From assembly GCF_022414595.1 (NCBI RefSeq), contig NZ_JADWYO010000001.1, forward strand, positions 62,001 to 126,000: a DNA stretch of 64,000 bases. Reading direction: 5' to 3'. Source of the stretch: Streptomyces sp. MUM 203J (lineage in GTDB: Bacteria; Actinomycetota; Actinomycetes; Streptomycetales; Streptomycetaceae). The position numbers were made by a program, and so were the translations under genes. Under the pieces are notes generated by a model. The model had not been told where the DNA came from and did no database searches. It saw only the letters and a program-made list of their open reading frames with translations. This document shows, piece after piece, positions 9,924 through 19,256 of this stretch. Positions within the stretch are counted from its first letter, which is position 1; each line of letters begins with the position of its first letter.

Positions 9924-11210
9924 CTACTTCTTCCATTCCTCCCAGGACATGTTCCAGCCGTTGAGGCCGTTGTCCGGCTGGATCTGCTTGTCCTTGGAGT
10001 TCTTCACGACGACGACGTCACCGATCATCGAGTTGTCGTAGAACCACGCGGCCGGCGTGTTCGGGTTCCCGGCGCCGCGCGCGTCGTGCAGCCCGACGCA
10101 GCCGTGGCTGACGTTGGCGGAGCCGAAGGTCGACTTGGCGGCCCAGTAGTTGCCGTGCACGAAGGTGCCGGAGGTGGACAGCCGCATGGCGTGCGGGACG
10201 TCCTTGATGTCGTACTCGCCGCCGAAGCCCACGGTGGCGCCGTTCATGCGGGTCACCTTGTACTTCTCGCTGATCACCATCTGGCCGTTGTACGTCGTCG
10301 TGGACGGGGCTCCGGCCGTGATCGGGAGCGTCTTGAGGACCTTGCCGTCACGGACCACCGTCATGGTCTTGGCCTCGGCGTCGACGGTCGAGACCTGACT
10401 GCGGCCGACGGTGAAACTGACGGTCTTCTTCTGCTTGCCGTACACGCCGGGGCGGCCCTCGACACCGTCCAGGTCGAGTTCCAGGGTCACCTTGGTGCCG
10501 GCCGCCCAGTACTTCTCCGGGCGGAAGTCGAGCCGGTCGTTTCCGAACCAGTGGCTCTCGACCGGTACGGACGGCTGGGCCGTCACCTTGACACCGGCCT
10601 CCACGGCCTCGGGGTTGGTGATGCCGCGTGAGAAGCGCAGCGAGACCGGCATGCCGACGCCGACCGTGGAGCCGTCCTCGGGCGTGAACTCACCGATGAA
10701 GGTGTTCTGCGGGACGAGCGTGGTGAAGCTGGTGTCCTTGGCCGACTCGCGGCCCGCCTCGTCCTCGGCCACGGCGTGCACCTTGTACGTCGTGGCGGCG
10801 GCGAGGTGGCGGACGGGCTGCCAGCTGGTGGCGTCGGTGGACATGCGGCCGTCGACGGGGGTGCCCTTGGAGTCGGTGACGGTGACGGTGGTGAGCCTGC
10901 CCTGCTCGGCGGAGACCTTGAGGGCGCCGCTGGTCTCGACGCCGTCGGCGCCGTCCTTGGGGGCGATGGTGACGATGGCCTGCGAGGGCGAGTTGTCGAC
11001 CTGCCGGGCGCCCGGCGCGGCCGGGGCCGCGTCGTCCTCGGTACTGCCCGCGCCGGAACCGCCCGAGCAGGCGGAGACCAGCAGCAGCAAGGCTCCGGCG
11101 GCGACCGCCAGCGCGGTCCGGCCGCTCCGGCGCGGTCGGGTACCGCCGCGCCCGTCCGACGCCCGCACGGGCCCCTGGGCGTAGTCCTCCGATATCGGCA
11201 GCATCCTCAC
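9924..11210 (-). CDS. L,D-transpeptidase lipoprotein 1 (Ig-like plus YkuD)
   Basis: 428 residues. An N-terminal hydrophobic helix ends in the lipobox LVSAC, so the enzyme should be anchored outside the membrane. Two Ig-like modules follow (IAPKDGADGVE onward; FTPEDGSTVGVGMPVSLRFS), then the YkuD catalytic domain with HGNYWAAKSTFG and the nucleophile motif SHGCVGLHD. Such enzymes make 3-3 cross-links in peptidoglycan. The start is placed at the GTG at 11208-11210, with GGAGAGG upstream; the ORF runs on to 11309 without a ribosome site. A paralogue follows upstream at 11370-12653 on the same strand, separated by 159 bp, so each may have its own promoter. Confidence 0.9.
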   Translation of the reverse strand: MRMLPISEDYAQGPVRASDGRGGTRPRRSGRTALAVAAGALLLLVSACSGGSGAGSTEDDAAPAAPGARQVDNSPSQAIVTIAPKDGADGVETSGALKVSAEQGRLTTVTVTDSKGTPVDGRMSTDATSWQPVRHLAAATTYKVHAVAEDEAGRESAKDTSFTTLVPQNTFIGEFTPEDGSTVGVGMPVSLRFSRGITNPEAVEAGVKVTAQPSVPVESHWFGNDRLDFRPEKYWAAGTKVTLELDLDGVEGRPGVYGKQKKTVSFTVGRSQVSTVDAEAKTMTVVRDGKVLKTLPITAGAPSTTTYNGQMVISEKYKVTRMNGATVGFGGEYDIKDVPHAMRLSTSGTFVHGNYWAAKSTFGSANVSHGCVGLHDARGAGNPNTPAAWFYDNSMIGDVVVVKNSKDKQIQPDNGLNGWNMSWEEWKK

Positions 11211-11369
11211 GATGCACCTCTCCCCTCGCCGGGCCCGGCACCGCCGCGACCCGCACCCCCGCGCGCTGTCCCCGCGCGCACGAGGCCAGAGAATCACACC
11301 GCCGGTCACGTGAAGCGCGCCGGAATGTCACCGTTCGGTCCCAAAGCTTCAATGGACAACTTTCCGGCG

Positions 11370-12653
11370 TCAGCCGCGCAGGGCGGAACCGGCCTTCCAG
11401 CGCTTCCAGTCCATGTTCCAGCCGCCGAGGCCGTTGTCGGGAGCGACTTTCCGGTCCTTGGAGTGGACGACCTCGACGACGTCCCCGACGAGGGTCTGCC
11501 CGAAGAACCACCCGGCGGGGGTGTCGTCGCCGCCGCCCTTCACATCGCGCAGCCCGACACAGCCGTGGCTGACGTTGTCGGAGCCGAAGGTGTCGGCGGG
11601 GGCCCAGTAGTTGCCGTGCAGGAAGGTCCCGGAGGCGGTGAGGCGCATGGCGTGCGGGACGTCCTTGATGTCGTACTCGCTCTTGCCCTTGGCGTCCTTG
11701 AAGCCGACGGTGGCACCGTTCATCCGGGTCACCTCGAACAGTTCGGTGACCACCATCTTCCCGTTGTACGTGGTGGTCTTCGGCGCTCCGGCGGTGACGG
11801 GCAGCGTCGCGAGGAGGCTGCCGTCGCGGTACACCTCCATGGTGTGCTTCTCGGCGTCCACCATGGAGATCTGGTGACGGCCGACGGTGAACCGCACCAC
11901 CTTCCGCTGCACCCCGTACACCCCGGGCGCCGCCTCCACGTCCCGCAGCCGCAGGTCGACGGTCACGCGGGTGCCGGGGGCCCAGTGCGTCTCGGGGCGG
12001 AAGTCGAGCCGCTGGTCACCGAACCAGTGTCCGGCGACGGCGACGGCCGGGTCGGCGGTGACGCGGATGCCCCGCTCCACGGCGGCGCGGTTCTCCACGG
12101 GCCGGTTGAAGCGGAACGAGACGATCATTCCGGTGCCCACGGTGGCGCGGTTCTCCGGGGCGAAGTAGCCGATGAAGCGGTGCTCGGGGACGAGCGTGGT
12201 GAAGGTGGTGTGCCGGGCGGAACGGCGGCCGTGACCGTCGACGGCGACGGCGTCGACGCTGTACTTGGCGGCGAGCGCGAGCCGGGTGCCCTTGCCGGGA
12301 CGCCAGGTGAGCCCGTCGCCGGAGACGGCGCCGGGCAGGTCGGCGGGCTGGGCGTCCTCGATCCGGCGCACCCGTACGCTCTCCAGCCGCCCGTCGGGGA
12401 CCCGTACTTCGACGCGGGCGTCGGGGGCGACGTCCTCGGCCCCGTCGTCCGGGAGCACCCGGATGACGTCGTCGGACCGCCGGTTCTCACCACCGCCGCG
12501 CCCGTCAGGTCCGCCCGGCCCGCCCGGCCCGCCGCCGAGGCATCCGGCGAGCCCGAGGAGGAGCCCGCCGCCCGCGAGCGCGGCGACGGCGGCCCGCTTC
12601 AGCTTCCAGAGTCTGCACAGTCCACGTCGTCTCACGTCCCGCACAACGACCAT
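11370..12653 (-). CDS. L,D-transpeptidase lipoprotein 2 (Ig-like plus YkuD)
   Basis: About 427 residues, same architecture as its neighbour: lipobox LLGLAGC, a Gly-rich linker, two Ig-like modules (VLPDDGAEDVAPD; FAPENRATVGTGMIVSFRFN) and a YkuD domain with HGNYWAPADTFGSDNVSHGCVGL. It has an extra KDAKGKSEYD insertion before the catalytic part. The reading frame stays open to 13364, but that stretch is proline/alanine-rich and antisense to GlgX. I choose the ATG at 12653, which gives the same length as paralogue 1; an ATG at 12701 is the alternative. Neither has a strong ribosome site. The pair looks like a tandem duplication. Confidence 0.85.
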   Translation of the reverse strand: MVVVRDVRRRGLCRLWKLKRAAVAALAGGGLLLGLAGCLGGGPGGPGGPDGRGGGENRRSDDVIRVLPDDGAEDVAPDARVEVRVPDGRLESVRVRRIEDAQPADLPGAVSGDGLTWRPGKGTRLALAAKYSVDAVAVDGHGRRSARHTTFTTLVPEHRFIGYFAPENRATVGTGMIVSFRFNRPVENRAAVERGIRVTADPAVAVAGHWFGDQRLDFRPETHWAPGTRVTVDLRLRDVEAAPGVYGVQRKVVRFTVGRHQISMVDAEKHTMEVYRDGSLLATLPVTAGAPKTTTYNGKMVVTELFEVTRMNGATVGFKDAKGKSEYDIKDVPHAMRLTASGTFLHGNYWAPADTFGSDNVSHGCVGLRDVKGGGDDTPAGWFFGQTLVGDVVEVVHSKDRKVAPDNGLGGWNMDWKRWKAGSALRG

Positions 12654-12801
12654 GGCCCGGGTACGGAAACGTCTGTACGGGTCGTGTTCGGTATCGGCCA
12701 TGTTGGGATCAGGACGGTCCGGGCAGAACACGGTGAGGACCGGGAGCCCCCGGGACGGGCGACCGGTCCCGTCAGCCGGACGAGCCGCAGGAGGCCGGCA
12801 G

Positions 12802-15444
12802 GTGTCGAACGCGGAACAGCAACGAACCCGGGCCACCCGCCCCCCGGCCCCCGCCGGGTTACCTCCGTCGGCTCCCGGCTCCGGGACCGGCGGCGGGGGC
12901 GGGGACGCGGCGGATGCCGAGGCGGTGGCCAGGTCGGGACGTACGGTAGACGGGGCTCCCGGGGGCGGCGGCGCAGATGCGGCGGCCCCGGGCGTCATGG
13001 GTGACAGGGCGGTGATCGGGGTGAGGCGTACCGGTGCGGAAGGGCCCGTCGGCGCGGGCGCGGCGGGTGCCGGGGCGGTGAGGGGAGCCGGGCATGCCGG
13101 AACCCCGACTCCCGGCCGCACAGACGCGGACACGGGACCGCTCCGCGCGGTGGGCCGGGGCGACGCCGCCGAGGCCGGTCCCTCCCGCGGTGTCGGCGCG
13201 GACGCGGCGGGGGCTGGAGCGGGGTCCGCCCCGGGGGCGAGCCCCGTCGGCGGCCGGAAGGACGACAGGCCCACGGGGCCCGGCGGCGTGGTCGTGTGGC
13301 CGGGGACCCCGACGCCGCTGGGGGCGCGGTTCCGGGTGGGGGCCGACGGGGTCGCCGGAACCAACTTCGCGCTCTGGGCCGGCGGGGCCGAGGGCGTGGA
13401 GGTGTGCCTCTTCGGCCGGGACGGGGGCGAGACCCGTGTACCGCTCGCCGAACTGACGCACGAGATCTGGCACGGCTTCGTGCCGGGCGTACGGCCCGGG
13501 CAGCGCTACGGCTTCCGGGTGCACGGGCGGTGGGACCCGTGGACCGGGGCGCGCTGGAACCCGGCCAAGCTGCTGCTCGACCCGTACGCCCGGGCCGTCG
13601 ACGGCGACTACGGCGCCCTCGGCCTGCCGCCCGAGGTGTACGGGCATGTACGGGACTGGCCCGACCAGCGGGTCGCGGACACCGTCCGGGACGAGCGGGA
13701 CTCGGCGCCGTACGTCCCCAAGGGAGTGGTCGTGCACGATGACGACGACTGGGCGGAAGACCGGCGGCCCAAGACCCCCTGGGCCGACTCCGTCATCTAC
13801 GAGCTGCATGTGAAGGGGTTCACCCGGCGGCACCCGGGCGTTCCGGAAGCCCTGCGCGGTACGTACGCGGGGCTCGCCCATCCCGCCGCCGTCGAGCATC
13901 TCGTGCGGCTCGGGGTGACCGCGGTCGAGCTGCTGCCCGTGCACCAGTTCGCGCACGAGGACCATCTGCTGCGGCGCGGCCTGCGCAACTACTGGGGATA
14001 CAACTCGATCGGCTACTTCGCCCCGCACGCCGCGTACAGCGCGTCCGGCACGGGCGGTGAGCAGGTCGCTGAGTTCAAGCGCATGGTGCGGGCGCTGCAC
14101 TCCGCCGGGATCGAGGTCATCCTGGACGTGGTCTACAACCACACCGCCGAGGCGGGCGAGTTCGGACCGATGCTGTCGCTGCGCGGCATCGACAACCGGG
14201 GGTACTACCGGCTCCAGTCCGACCCGCGCCGGTACGCCGACTACACCGGCTGCGGCAACACCCTGCACGTCGTCCAGCCCCAGGTGCTGCGGCTCATCAC
14301 GGACTCGCTGCGGTACTGGGTGACGGAGATGGGCGTCGACGGGTTCCGGTTCGACCTGGCGGCGGCGCTGGCCCGGTCCATGCACGACGTGGACATGCTG
14401 TCGCCGTTCCTCGCGGTGATCGCGCAGGACCCGGTGCTGCGCCGGGTGAAGCTGATCGCGGAGCCGTGGGACGTCGGGAACGGCGGCTACCAGGTGGGCG
14501 CCTTCCCACCGCTGTGGACCGAGTGGAACGACCGCTACCGGGACGCCGTACGGGACTACTGGCGCGGCGCCCTGCCCGACGTGCGGGACCTCGGCTACCG
14601 GCTGTCCGGGTCCAGCGACCTGTACGCGTGGGGCGGGCGCCGCCCGTACGCATCCGTCAACTTCGTCACCGCGCACGACGGCTTCACGCTGCGCGACCTG
14701 GTGTCCTACGAGCACAAGCACAACGAGGCGAACGGCGAGGACAACCGGGACGGGACCGACGACAACCGGTCGTGGAACTGCGGGGCCGAGGGGGAGACGG
14801 ACGACCCGGCCGTCACCGCGCTGCGGCGGCGCCAGATCCGCAACCTGCTGACCACCCTGCTCCTGTCCACCGGGGTCCCGATGCTGGTCGCGGGCGACGA
14901 GATGGGCCGCAGCCAGGGCGGGAACAACAACGCGTACTGCCAGGACAACGAGCTGGGCTGGGTCGACTGGTCCCTGCTCGACCAGCCCTGGGCACGGGAG
15001 CTGCTCGCGCTGACCCGGCGGCTGCTGGCGCTGCGCCACGCACACCCGGTGCTGCGCCGCCGCGCCTTCTTCTCGGGCCGCCCGCAGGGTGCGGACGGGC
15101 TGCGGGACCTGGCCTGGTTCACGGCCGGGGGCGTGGAGATGACGGAGCGTGACTGGTACGAGCCGACGGCGACGATCGCCTTCTACCTCTCCGGGCGGGA
15201 CATCCCGGGGCGGGACGCGCGGGGCGAGCCGGTCCGGGACGACAGTTTCCTGGTGGTGCTCCACGCGGGCGACCGCGAGGTGGAGCAGCGGCTGCCGGGG
15301 CCTCCGTGGGCGGAGTCGTACGAGCTGGTGGTGGACACGGCGCGGGAGGAGCAGGATGCGGCGCCGGGGACGGCCTACGAGGGCGGGGCGGGCGTGCGGG
15401 TGGCGGCGAGGTCGGCGCTCGTCCTCAGGTGCCGTACCGGCTGA
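12802..15444 (+). CDS. glgX: Glycogen debranching enzyme (isoamylase type)
   Basis: 880 residues by this start. GlgX cleaves alpha-1,6 branches of phosphorylase-trimmed glycogen. From about residue 165 the protein is canonical: an N-terminal CBM48/isoamylase domain (PTPLGARFRVGADGVAGTNF), then the GH13 barrel with DVVYNHTAE, nucleophile region GVDGFRFDLAAAL, acid LIAEPWD and FVTAHDGFTL. The first about 160 residues are a Gly/Ala/Pro-rich extension. The GTG at 12802 is chosen because AGGAGG lies seven bases upstream; no ribosome site precedes the conserved domain. It diverges from the L,D-transpeptidase genes and acts in the same glucan pathway as glgP and glgB elsewhere in the window. Confidence 0.93.
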   Translation: MSNAEQQRTRATRPPAPAGLPPSAPGSGTGGGGGDAADAEAVARSGRTVDGAPGGGGADAAAPGVMGDRAVIGVRRTGAEGPVGAGAAGAGAVRGAGHAGTPTPGRTDADTGPLRAVGRGDAAEAGPSRGVGADAAGAGAGSAPGASPVGGRKDDRPTGPGGVVVWPGTPTPLGARFRVGADGVAGTNFALWAGGAEGVEVCLFGRDGGETRVPLAELTHEIWHGFVPGVRPGQRYGFRVHGRWDPWTGARWNPAKLLLDPYARAVDGDYGALGLPPEVYGHVRDWPDQRVADTVRDERDSAPYVPKGVVVHDDDDWAEDRRPKTPWADSVIYELHVKGFTRRHPGVPEALRGTYAGLAHPAAVEHLVRLGVTAVELLPVHQFAHEDHLLRRGLRNYWGYNSIGYFAPHAAYSASGTGGEQVAEFKRMVRALHSAGIEVILDVVYNHTAEAGEFGPMLSLRGIDNRGYYRLQSDPRRYADYTGCGNTLHVVQPQVLRLITDSLRYWVTEMGVDGFRFDLAAALARSMHDVDMLSPFLAVIAQDPVLRRVKLIAEPWDVGNGGYQVGAFPPLWTEWNDRYRDAVRDYWRGALPDVRDLGYRLSGSSDLYAWGGRRPYASVNFVTAHDGFTLRDLVSYEHKHNEANGEDNRDGTDDNRSWNCGAEGETDDPAVTALRRRQIRNLLTTLLLSTGVPMLVAGDEMGRSQGGNNNAYCQDNELGWVDWSLLDQPWARELLALTRRLLALRHAHPVLRRRAFFSGRPQGADGLRDLAWFTAGGVEMTERDWYEPTATIAFYLSGRDIPGRDARGEPVRDDSFLVVLHAGDREVEQRLPGPPWAESYELVVDTAREEQDAAPGTAYEGGAGVRVAARSALVLRCRTG

Positions 15445-15525
15445 AGTCCTCGGTCCGGGGGCCGGAACCTGTTCGGCGGAAAAATCCGTGAAGCCCGTCA
15501 GGGGTGAACCGTACGCTCGGTCCTG

Positions 15526-17313
15526 ATGCCTGACTCACGGTCACCCCACGCGCCCCTGCCCCGCAAACGGTCCGCCGTCCGGTCGCTCCTGCGGCTGTGG
15601 CCGTATGTGCGCCCCATCCGCGTGCGGTTCTTCTCGGCCGCGCTCGTCGCGGTGGTCGCGTCCTGCCTGAGCCTGGTCATCCCGCTGGTCCTGAAGTGGA
15701 TGGTGGACGGCCCGGTCGCGGACCGCGACCCCGCAGGGGTCGGGTGGGGTGCACTGGCACTGCTGGCGCTGGGTCTGCTGGAGGCCCTGCTGTTCGGGTT
15801 CCGGCGGTGGCTGGTGGCGCGGCCCCTGACCGGGGTGGAGGCGGCGCTGCGCCGCGACCTGTACCGGCGGGTGCAGCGCCTGCCGATGGACTTCCACGAC
15901 CGGTGGGCCTCGGGCCAGCTCCTGTCGCGGGCGACGAACGACCTGACGCAGGTCCGGATGTTCCTGGTGTTCCCGCTGACGTTCCTGTTCGTGAACGCCG
16001 TGACCCTGCTCGCGGGCTTCGTGCTGCTGATGGCCCAGGACTGGACGCTGGGTCTGGTACTGCTGGTCCCGGTGGTGCCGCTGATCGTGGCGTGCTCGCT
16101 GTTCCAGGCGCGGTACGCGGTGGTGGCGCGCCGGGCCCAGGACCAGGTGGGCGACCTGGCGACGGTCGTCGAGGAGAGCGTGCTGGGCATCCGGGTGGTG
16201 AAGGGCTTCGGCCGGCACCGCAGCCAGGCCGTGGCGTTCCGGGCACTGGCGCGGCGGCTGCGTGGCACGGAGCTGGGGAAGGCCCGGCTGCTCGCGGTGA
16301 CCTGGGCGGTCGTCACCCTCGTACCGGAGCTGGCGATCGGGGCGGCGCTGGTGCTGGGGACGGTGCAGGTCGCCGACGGGGGGCTGTCGGCGGGCACGCT
16401 GGTGGCGTTCCTGTTCACGGCCCTGGCGCTGCGGTGGCCGGTGGAGTCGATCGGGTTCCTGCTGGCGATGAGCCAGGAGGCGGCGACGGCGACGGACCGG
16501 TTCTTCGAGGTGGTGGACGAGCCGGAGGAGGACGCCCGGGACGCTGCCGTGGCGGCGGTGCCGACGGAGGGCGACGGCATCCGTTTCGAGGCCGTCGCGT
16601 TCCGCTACGCGGACGCCTCGCCGGACACACCGCCGGTGCTGCGCGGGGTGGACCTGCACATCCGGCCGGGCGAGACGATGGCGCTGGTCGGCGCTACCGG
16701 CTCGGGCAAGACGACACTGACCGCGCTGGTGCCGAGGCTGCACGAGGTGACGGCCGGGCGGATCCTGCTGGACGGTGCGGACATCACGGCGATGCCCCGG
16801 GAGCGGCTGCGGACGCTGGTGTCGGTGGCGTTCGAGGAGCCGACCCTGTTCTCGACGAGTGTGCGGGACAACGTCCTGATGGGAGCGGACGAGCCGGAGC
16901 TCGCCCGGGCGCTGGCCGTCGCCCGCGCGGACGGTTTCGTGGACGCGCTGCCGGACGGTGCGGCGACCCGGGTGGGCGAGCAGGGGCTGAGCCTCTCGGG
17001 CGGCCAGCGGCAGCGGCTGGCCCTGGCCCGGGCGGTGGTGGGCGGGCCGCGCTTCCTGGTCCTGGACGATCCGCTGTCGGCGCTGGACGTGCACACCGAG
17101 GCGCTGGTGGAGGCGGCGCTGCGGGAGGTGCTGCGCGACACGACAGCCCTGGTGGTGGCTCACCGTCCGTCGACGGTGGCGCTGGCCGACCGGGTGGCGC
17201 TGCTGTCGGAGGGCCGGATCGCGGCGGTGGGCACGCACGAGGAGCTGCTCCGGGACTGCGCGGAGTACGCCTGGCTGATGTCGGGCGAGGAGAGGAAGGG
17301 CGGGCCCCGATGA
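15526..17313 (+). CDS. ABC exporter half-transporter A (degenerate ATPase site)
   Basis: 595 residues. An N-terminal six-helix exporter domain (from RVRFFSAALVAVVASCLSLV on) is followed by a nucleotide-binding domain with Walker A GATGSGKTT, signature LSGGQRQR, Walker B FLVLDD and H-loop VVAHRP. The residue after the Walker B Asp, normally the catalytic Glu, is Asp (LDDPLSALD). That is typical of the non-hydrolysing half of heterodimeric exporters. The next gene overlaps by ATGA and supplies the other half. The substrate is unknown; lipids, peptides or drugs are usual for this class. Confidence 0.92.
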   Translation: MPDSRSPHAPLPRKRSAVRSLLRLWPYVRPIRVRFFSAALVAVVASCLSLVIPLVLKWMVDGPVADRDPAGVGWGALALLALGLLEALLFGFRRWLVARPLTGVEAALRRDLYRRVQRLPMDFHDRWASGQLLSRATNDLTQVRMFLVFPLTFLFVNAVTLLAGFVLLMAQDWTLGLVLLVPVVPLIVACSLFQARYAVVARRAQDQVGDLATVVEESVLGIRVVKGFGRHRSQAVAFRALARRLRGTELGKARLLAVTWAVVTLVPELAIGAALVLGTVQVADGGLSAGTLVAFLFTALALRWPVESIGFLLAMSQEAATATDRFFEVVDEPEEDARDAAVAAVPTEGDGIRFEAVAFRYADASPDTPPVLRGVDLHIRPGETMALVGATGSGKTTLTALVPRLHEVTAGRILLDGADITAMPRERLRTLVSVAFEEPTLFSTSVRDNVLMGADEPELARALAVARADGFVDALPDGAATRVGEQGLSLSGGQRQRLALARAVVGGPRFLVLDDPLSALDVHTEALVEAALREVLRDTTALVVAHRPSTVALADRVALLSEGRIAAVGTHEELLRDCAEYAWLMSGEERKGGPR

Positions 17314-19256
17314 GCACGGCGACGAACGACACGCCGCGGCATGAGCCGGACGGGCGGGACGGGCCGTCCCCGGCGGGGCGTCCCGCAGAGGCCGCGGAGG
17401 CGGGGCGGACGCCCCGCGCGGAACAGGCGGCGCGGGCCACGCCCCCCGACCCCTTCGACAGCGACGACCTCGACAGCCCCCGGGGCGCGACCGGTTCCCT
17501 GCTACGGGATCTGCTGCGCCCGCACCGGGCCCGCGTGCTGCTGGCGGCGCTGCTGCTGATCGCCCATCAGGCGGCCGTGCAGACGGGGCCGCTCCTCGTG
17601 GCGTACGCGATCGACCGGGCCGTGCCCGCCCTGCGCGCGGGTGACCGGGGCCCGCTGGTCGCCGTGGCGGTCGGGTACGGCGCCTGCGCGCTGGGTGCCG
17701 CCCTGCTCCAGTACGGCTCCGTCCGTACGAACGCCGGGGTCAGCCAGAACGTGCTGCTGGACCTGCGCGGCCGGATCTTCCGCCATGCGCAGGCGCTGAG
17801 CGTGGACTTCCACGAGCGCTACACGTCCGGCCGCCTGATCTCCCGCGCGACCACGGACGTCGAATCCCTGCGCCAGCTTCTCTCGGAGGGCCTCCAGGAG
17901 CTGATCGAGGTGGTCCTGTCCCTGCTCTCCATCTCCCTCCTCCTGCTGTGGCTGGACTTCGGGATCGGCGCGGTGGCCGTCGTCTCGTTCGTGCCTCTCG
18001 CCCTGCTGATCCGGGTGTACCGGCGCCGCGCGTCGGTCGCGTTCAGCGCCCGCTCCACGGCGATCGCCGCGGTGATCGTGAAGGTGACGGAGACCCTGAA
18101 CGGCATCCGTCCGGTGCGGGCGTTCCGCCGCGAGCGTGCGAACGACACGGAGTTCGACGCGCTCAACCACTTACACGAACGGCGCAACGGCGACGCGATC
18201 CTGGAGATGGCACGCTATGTCGTCGGCTCCCGGCTGATCGCCAACACGGCGGTCGCGGGCATGGTCCTGTGGGGCGGCTACCGGGTCGCGGACGGCACGC
18301 TCGCGCTGGGCGTGCTGGCCGCGGCGGTGCTGTACGTGCGGCGGCTCTACGATCCGATCGACCGGATGGCGATGTTCCTCAACGCGTACGAGTCGGCAGC
18401 GGCGTCCCTGGGCAAGGTCGCCGGCCTGCTGGCCCAGCGGCCGACGGTCCCCGAACCGCCCGGGGGGACGGCCGCCGAGCTGCCGCCGCGCCCCGGGAAC
18501 GCACCGGGCCGCGAAGTGGTCTTCGAGGGCGTCGGCTTCGCGTACCGGACGGGCGGGGAAGTGCTCCCCCGCTTCGACCTGAAGATCGCGGCGGGCCAGA
18601 CGGTGGCCGTGGTCGGCACGACGGGCGCGGGCAAGTCCACCCTAGCGAAGCTGCTCTCCCGCTTCTACGACCCGACGACCGGCAGGGTGCTGCTCGACGG
18701 CGTGGACCTCCGCCACCTGTCCACGCCCGAACTGCGGCGCGGAGTGGTGATGGTGACGCAGGAGGCGTTCCTCTTCTCCGGGACGGTCGCGGACAACATC
18801 GCTCTGGGCCGCCCGGAGGCGACCCGGGCGGAGATCGAACACGCGGCGAAGGCGATCGGCGCGCACGACTTCGTCATGTCGCTGCCGGACGGCTACGACA
18901 CGGACGTGCGGAAGCGGGGCGGGCGCATCTCGGCGGGCCAGCGCCAGTTGGTCGCCTTCGCCCGCGCCCTGCTGGCCGACCCCGGGGTGCTGATCCTAGA
19001 CGAGGCGACCAGCTCCCTGGACATCCCGGGCGAACGGGCGGTGCAGCGCGCGATGGACACGGTGCTGCGCGGCCGCACGGCGGTGGTCATCGCCCACCGC
19101 CTGTCCACGGTCGAGATCGCGGACCGGGTCCTGGTGATGGAGCACGGCCGGGTGGTGGAGGACGGCCCGCCCGCCCGGCTCATCGCGGACGAGGGCCGTT
19201 TCGCCGCGCTGCACCGGGCGTGGCGGGAGAGCCTGGTGGGGCAGTCAGGTCCGTGA
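17310..19256 (+). CDS. ABC exporter half-transporter B
   Basis: 648 residues. An about 60-residue disordered N-terminus rich in Pro, Ala and acidic residues precedes the exporter membrane domain (VLLAALLLIAHQAAVQTGPL onward) and the nucleotide-binding domain. Walker A is GTTGAGKST, Walker B ILILDEATSSLD with the catalytic Glu, and the H-loop VIAHRLS. The signature is ISAGQRQ instead of LSGGQ. Together with the Asp in the partner's Walker B, this gives one working and one degenerate ATP site, as in TM287/288-type exporters. The ATG overlaps the upstream stop as ATGA. Its 3' end overlaps the convergent kinase gene by 77 bp. Confidence 0.92.
   Translation: MSTATNDTPRHEPDGRDGPSPAGRPAEAAEAGRTPRAEQAARATPPDPFDSDDLDSPRGATGSLLRDLLRPHRARVLLAALLLIAHQAAVQTGPLLVAYAIDRAVPALRAGDRGPLVAVAVGYGACALGAALLQYGSVRTNAGVSQNVLLDLRGRIFRHAQALSVDFHERYTSGRLISRATTDVESLRQLLSEGLQELIEVVLSLLSISLLLLWLDFGIGAVAVVSFVPLALLIRVYRRRASVAFSARSTAIAAVIVKVTETLNGIRPVRAFRRERANDTEFDALNHLHERRNGDAILEMARYVVGSRLIANTAVAGMVLWGGYRVADGTLALGVLAAAVLYVRRLYDPIDRMAMFLNAYESAAASLGKVAGLLAQRPTVPEPPGGTAAELPPRPGNAPGREVVFEGVGFAYRTGGEVLPRFDLKIAAGQTVAVVGTTGAGKSTLAKLLSRFYDPTTGRVLLDGVDLRHLSTPELRRGVVMVTQEAFLFSGTVADNIALGRPEATRAEIEHAAKAIGAHDFVMSLPDGYDTDVRKRGGRISAGQRQLVAFARALLADPGVLILDEATSSLDIPGERAVQRAMDTVLRGRTAVVIAHRLSTVEIADRVLVMEHGRVVEDGPPARLIADEGRFAALHRAWRESLVGQSGP

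Noticed and set aside
15541..17238. 565-codon minus-strand frame opposite the ABC exporter gene
   Set aside because: Its His/Arg/Gln-rich composition is typical of an antisense shadow; the plus-strand ABC protein has all expected motifs.
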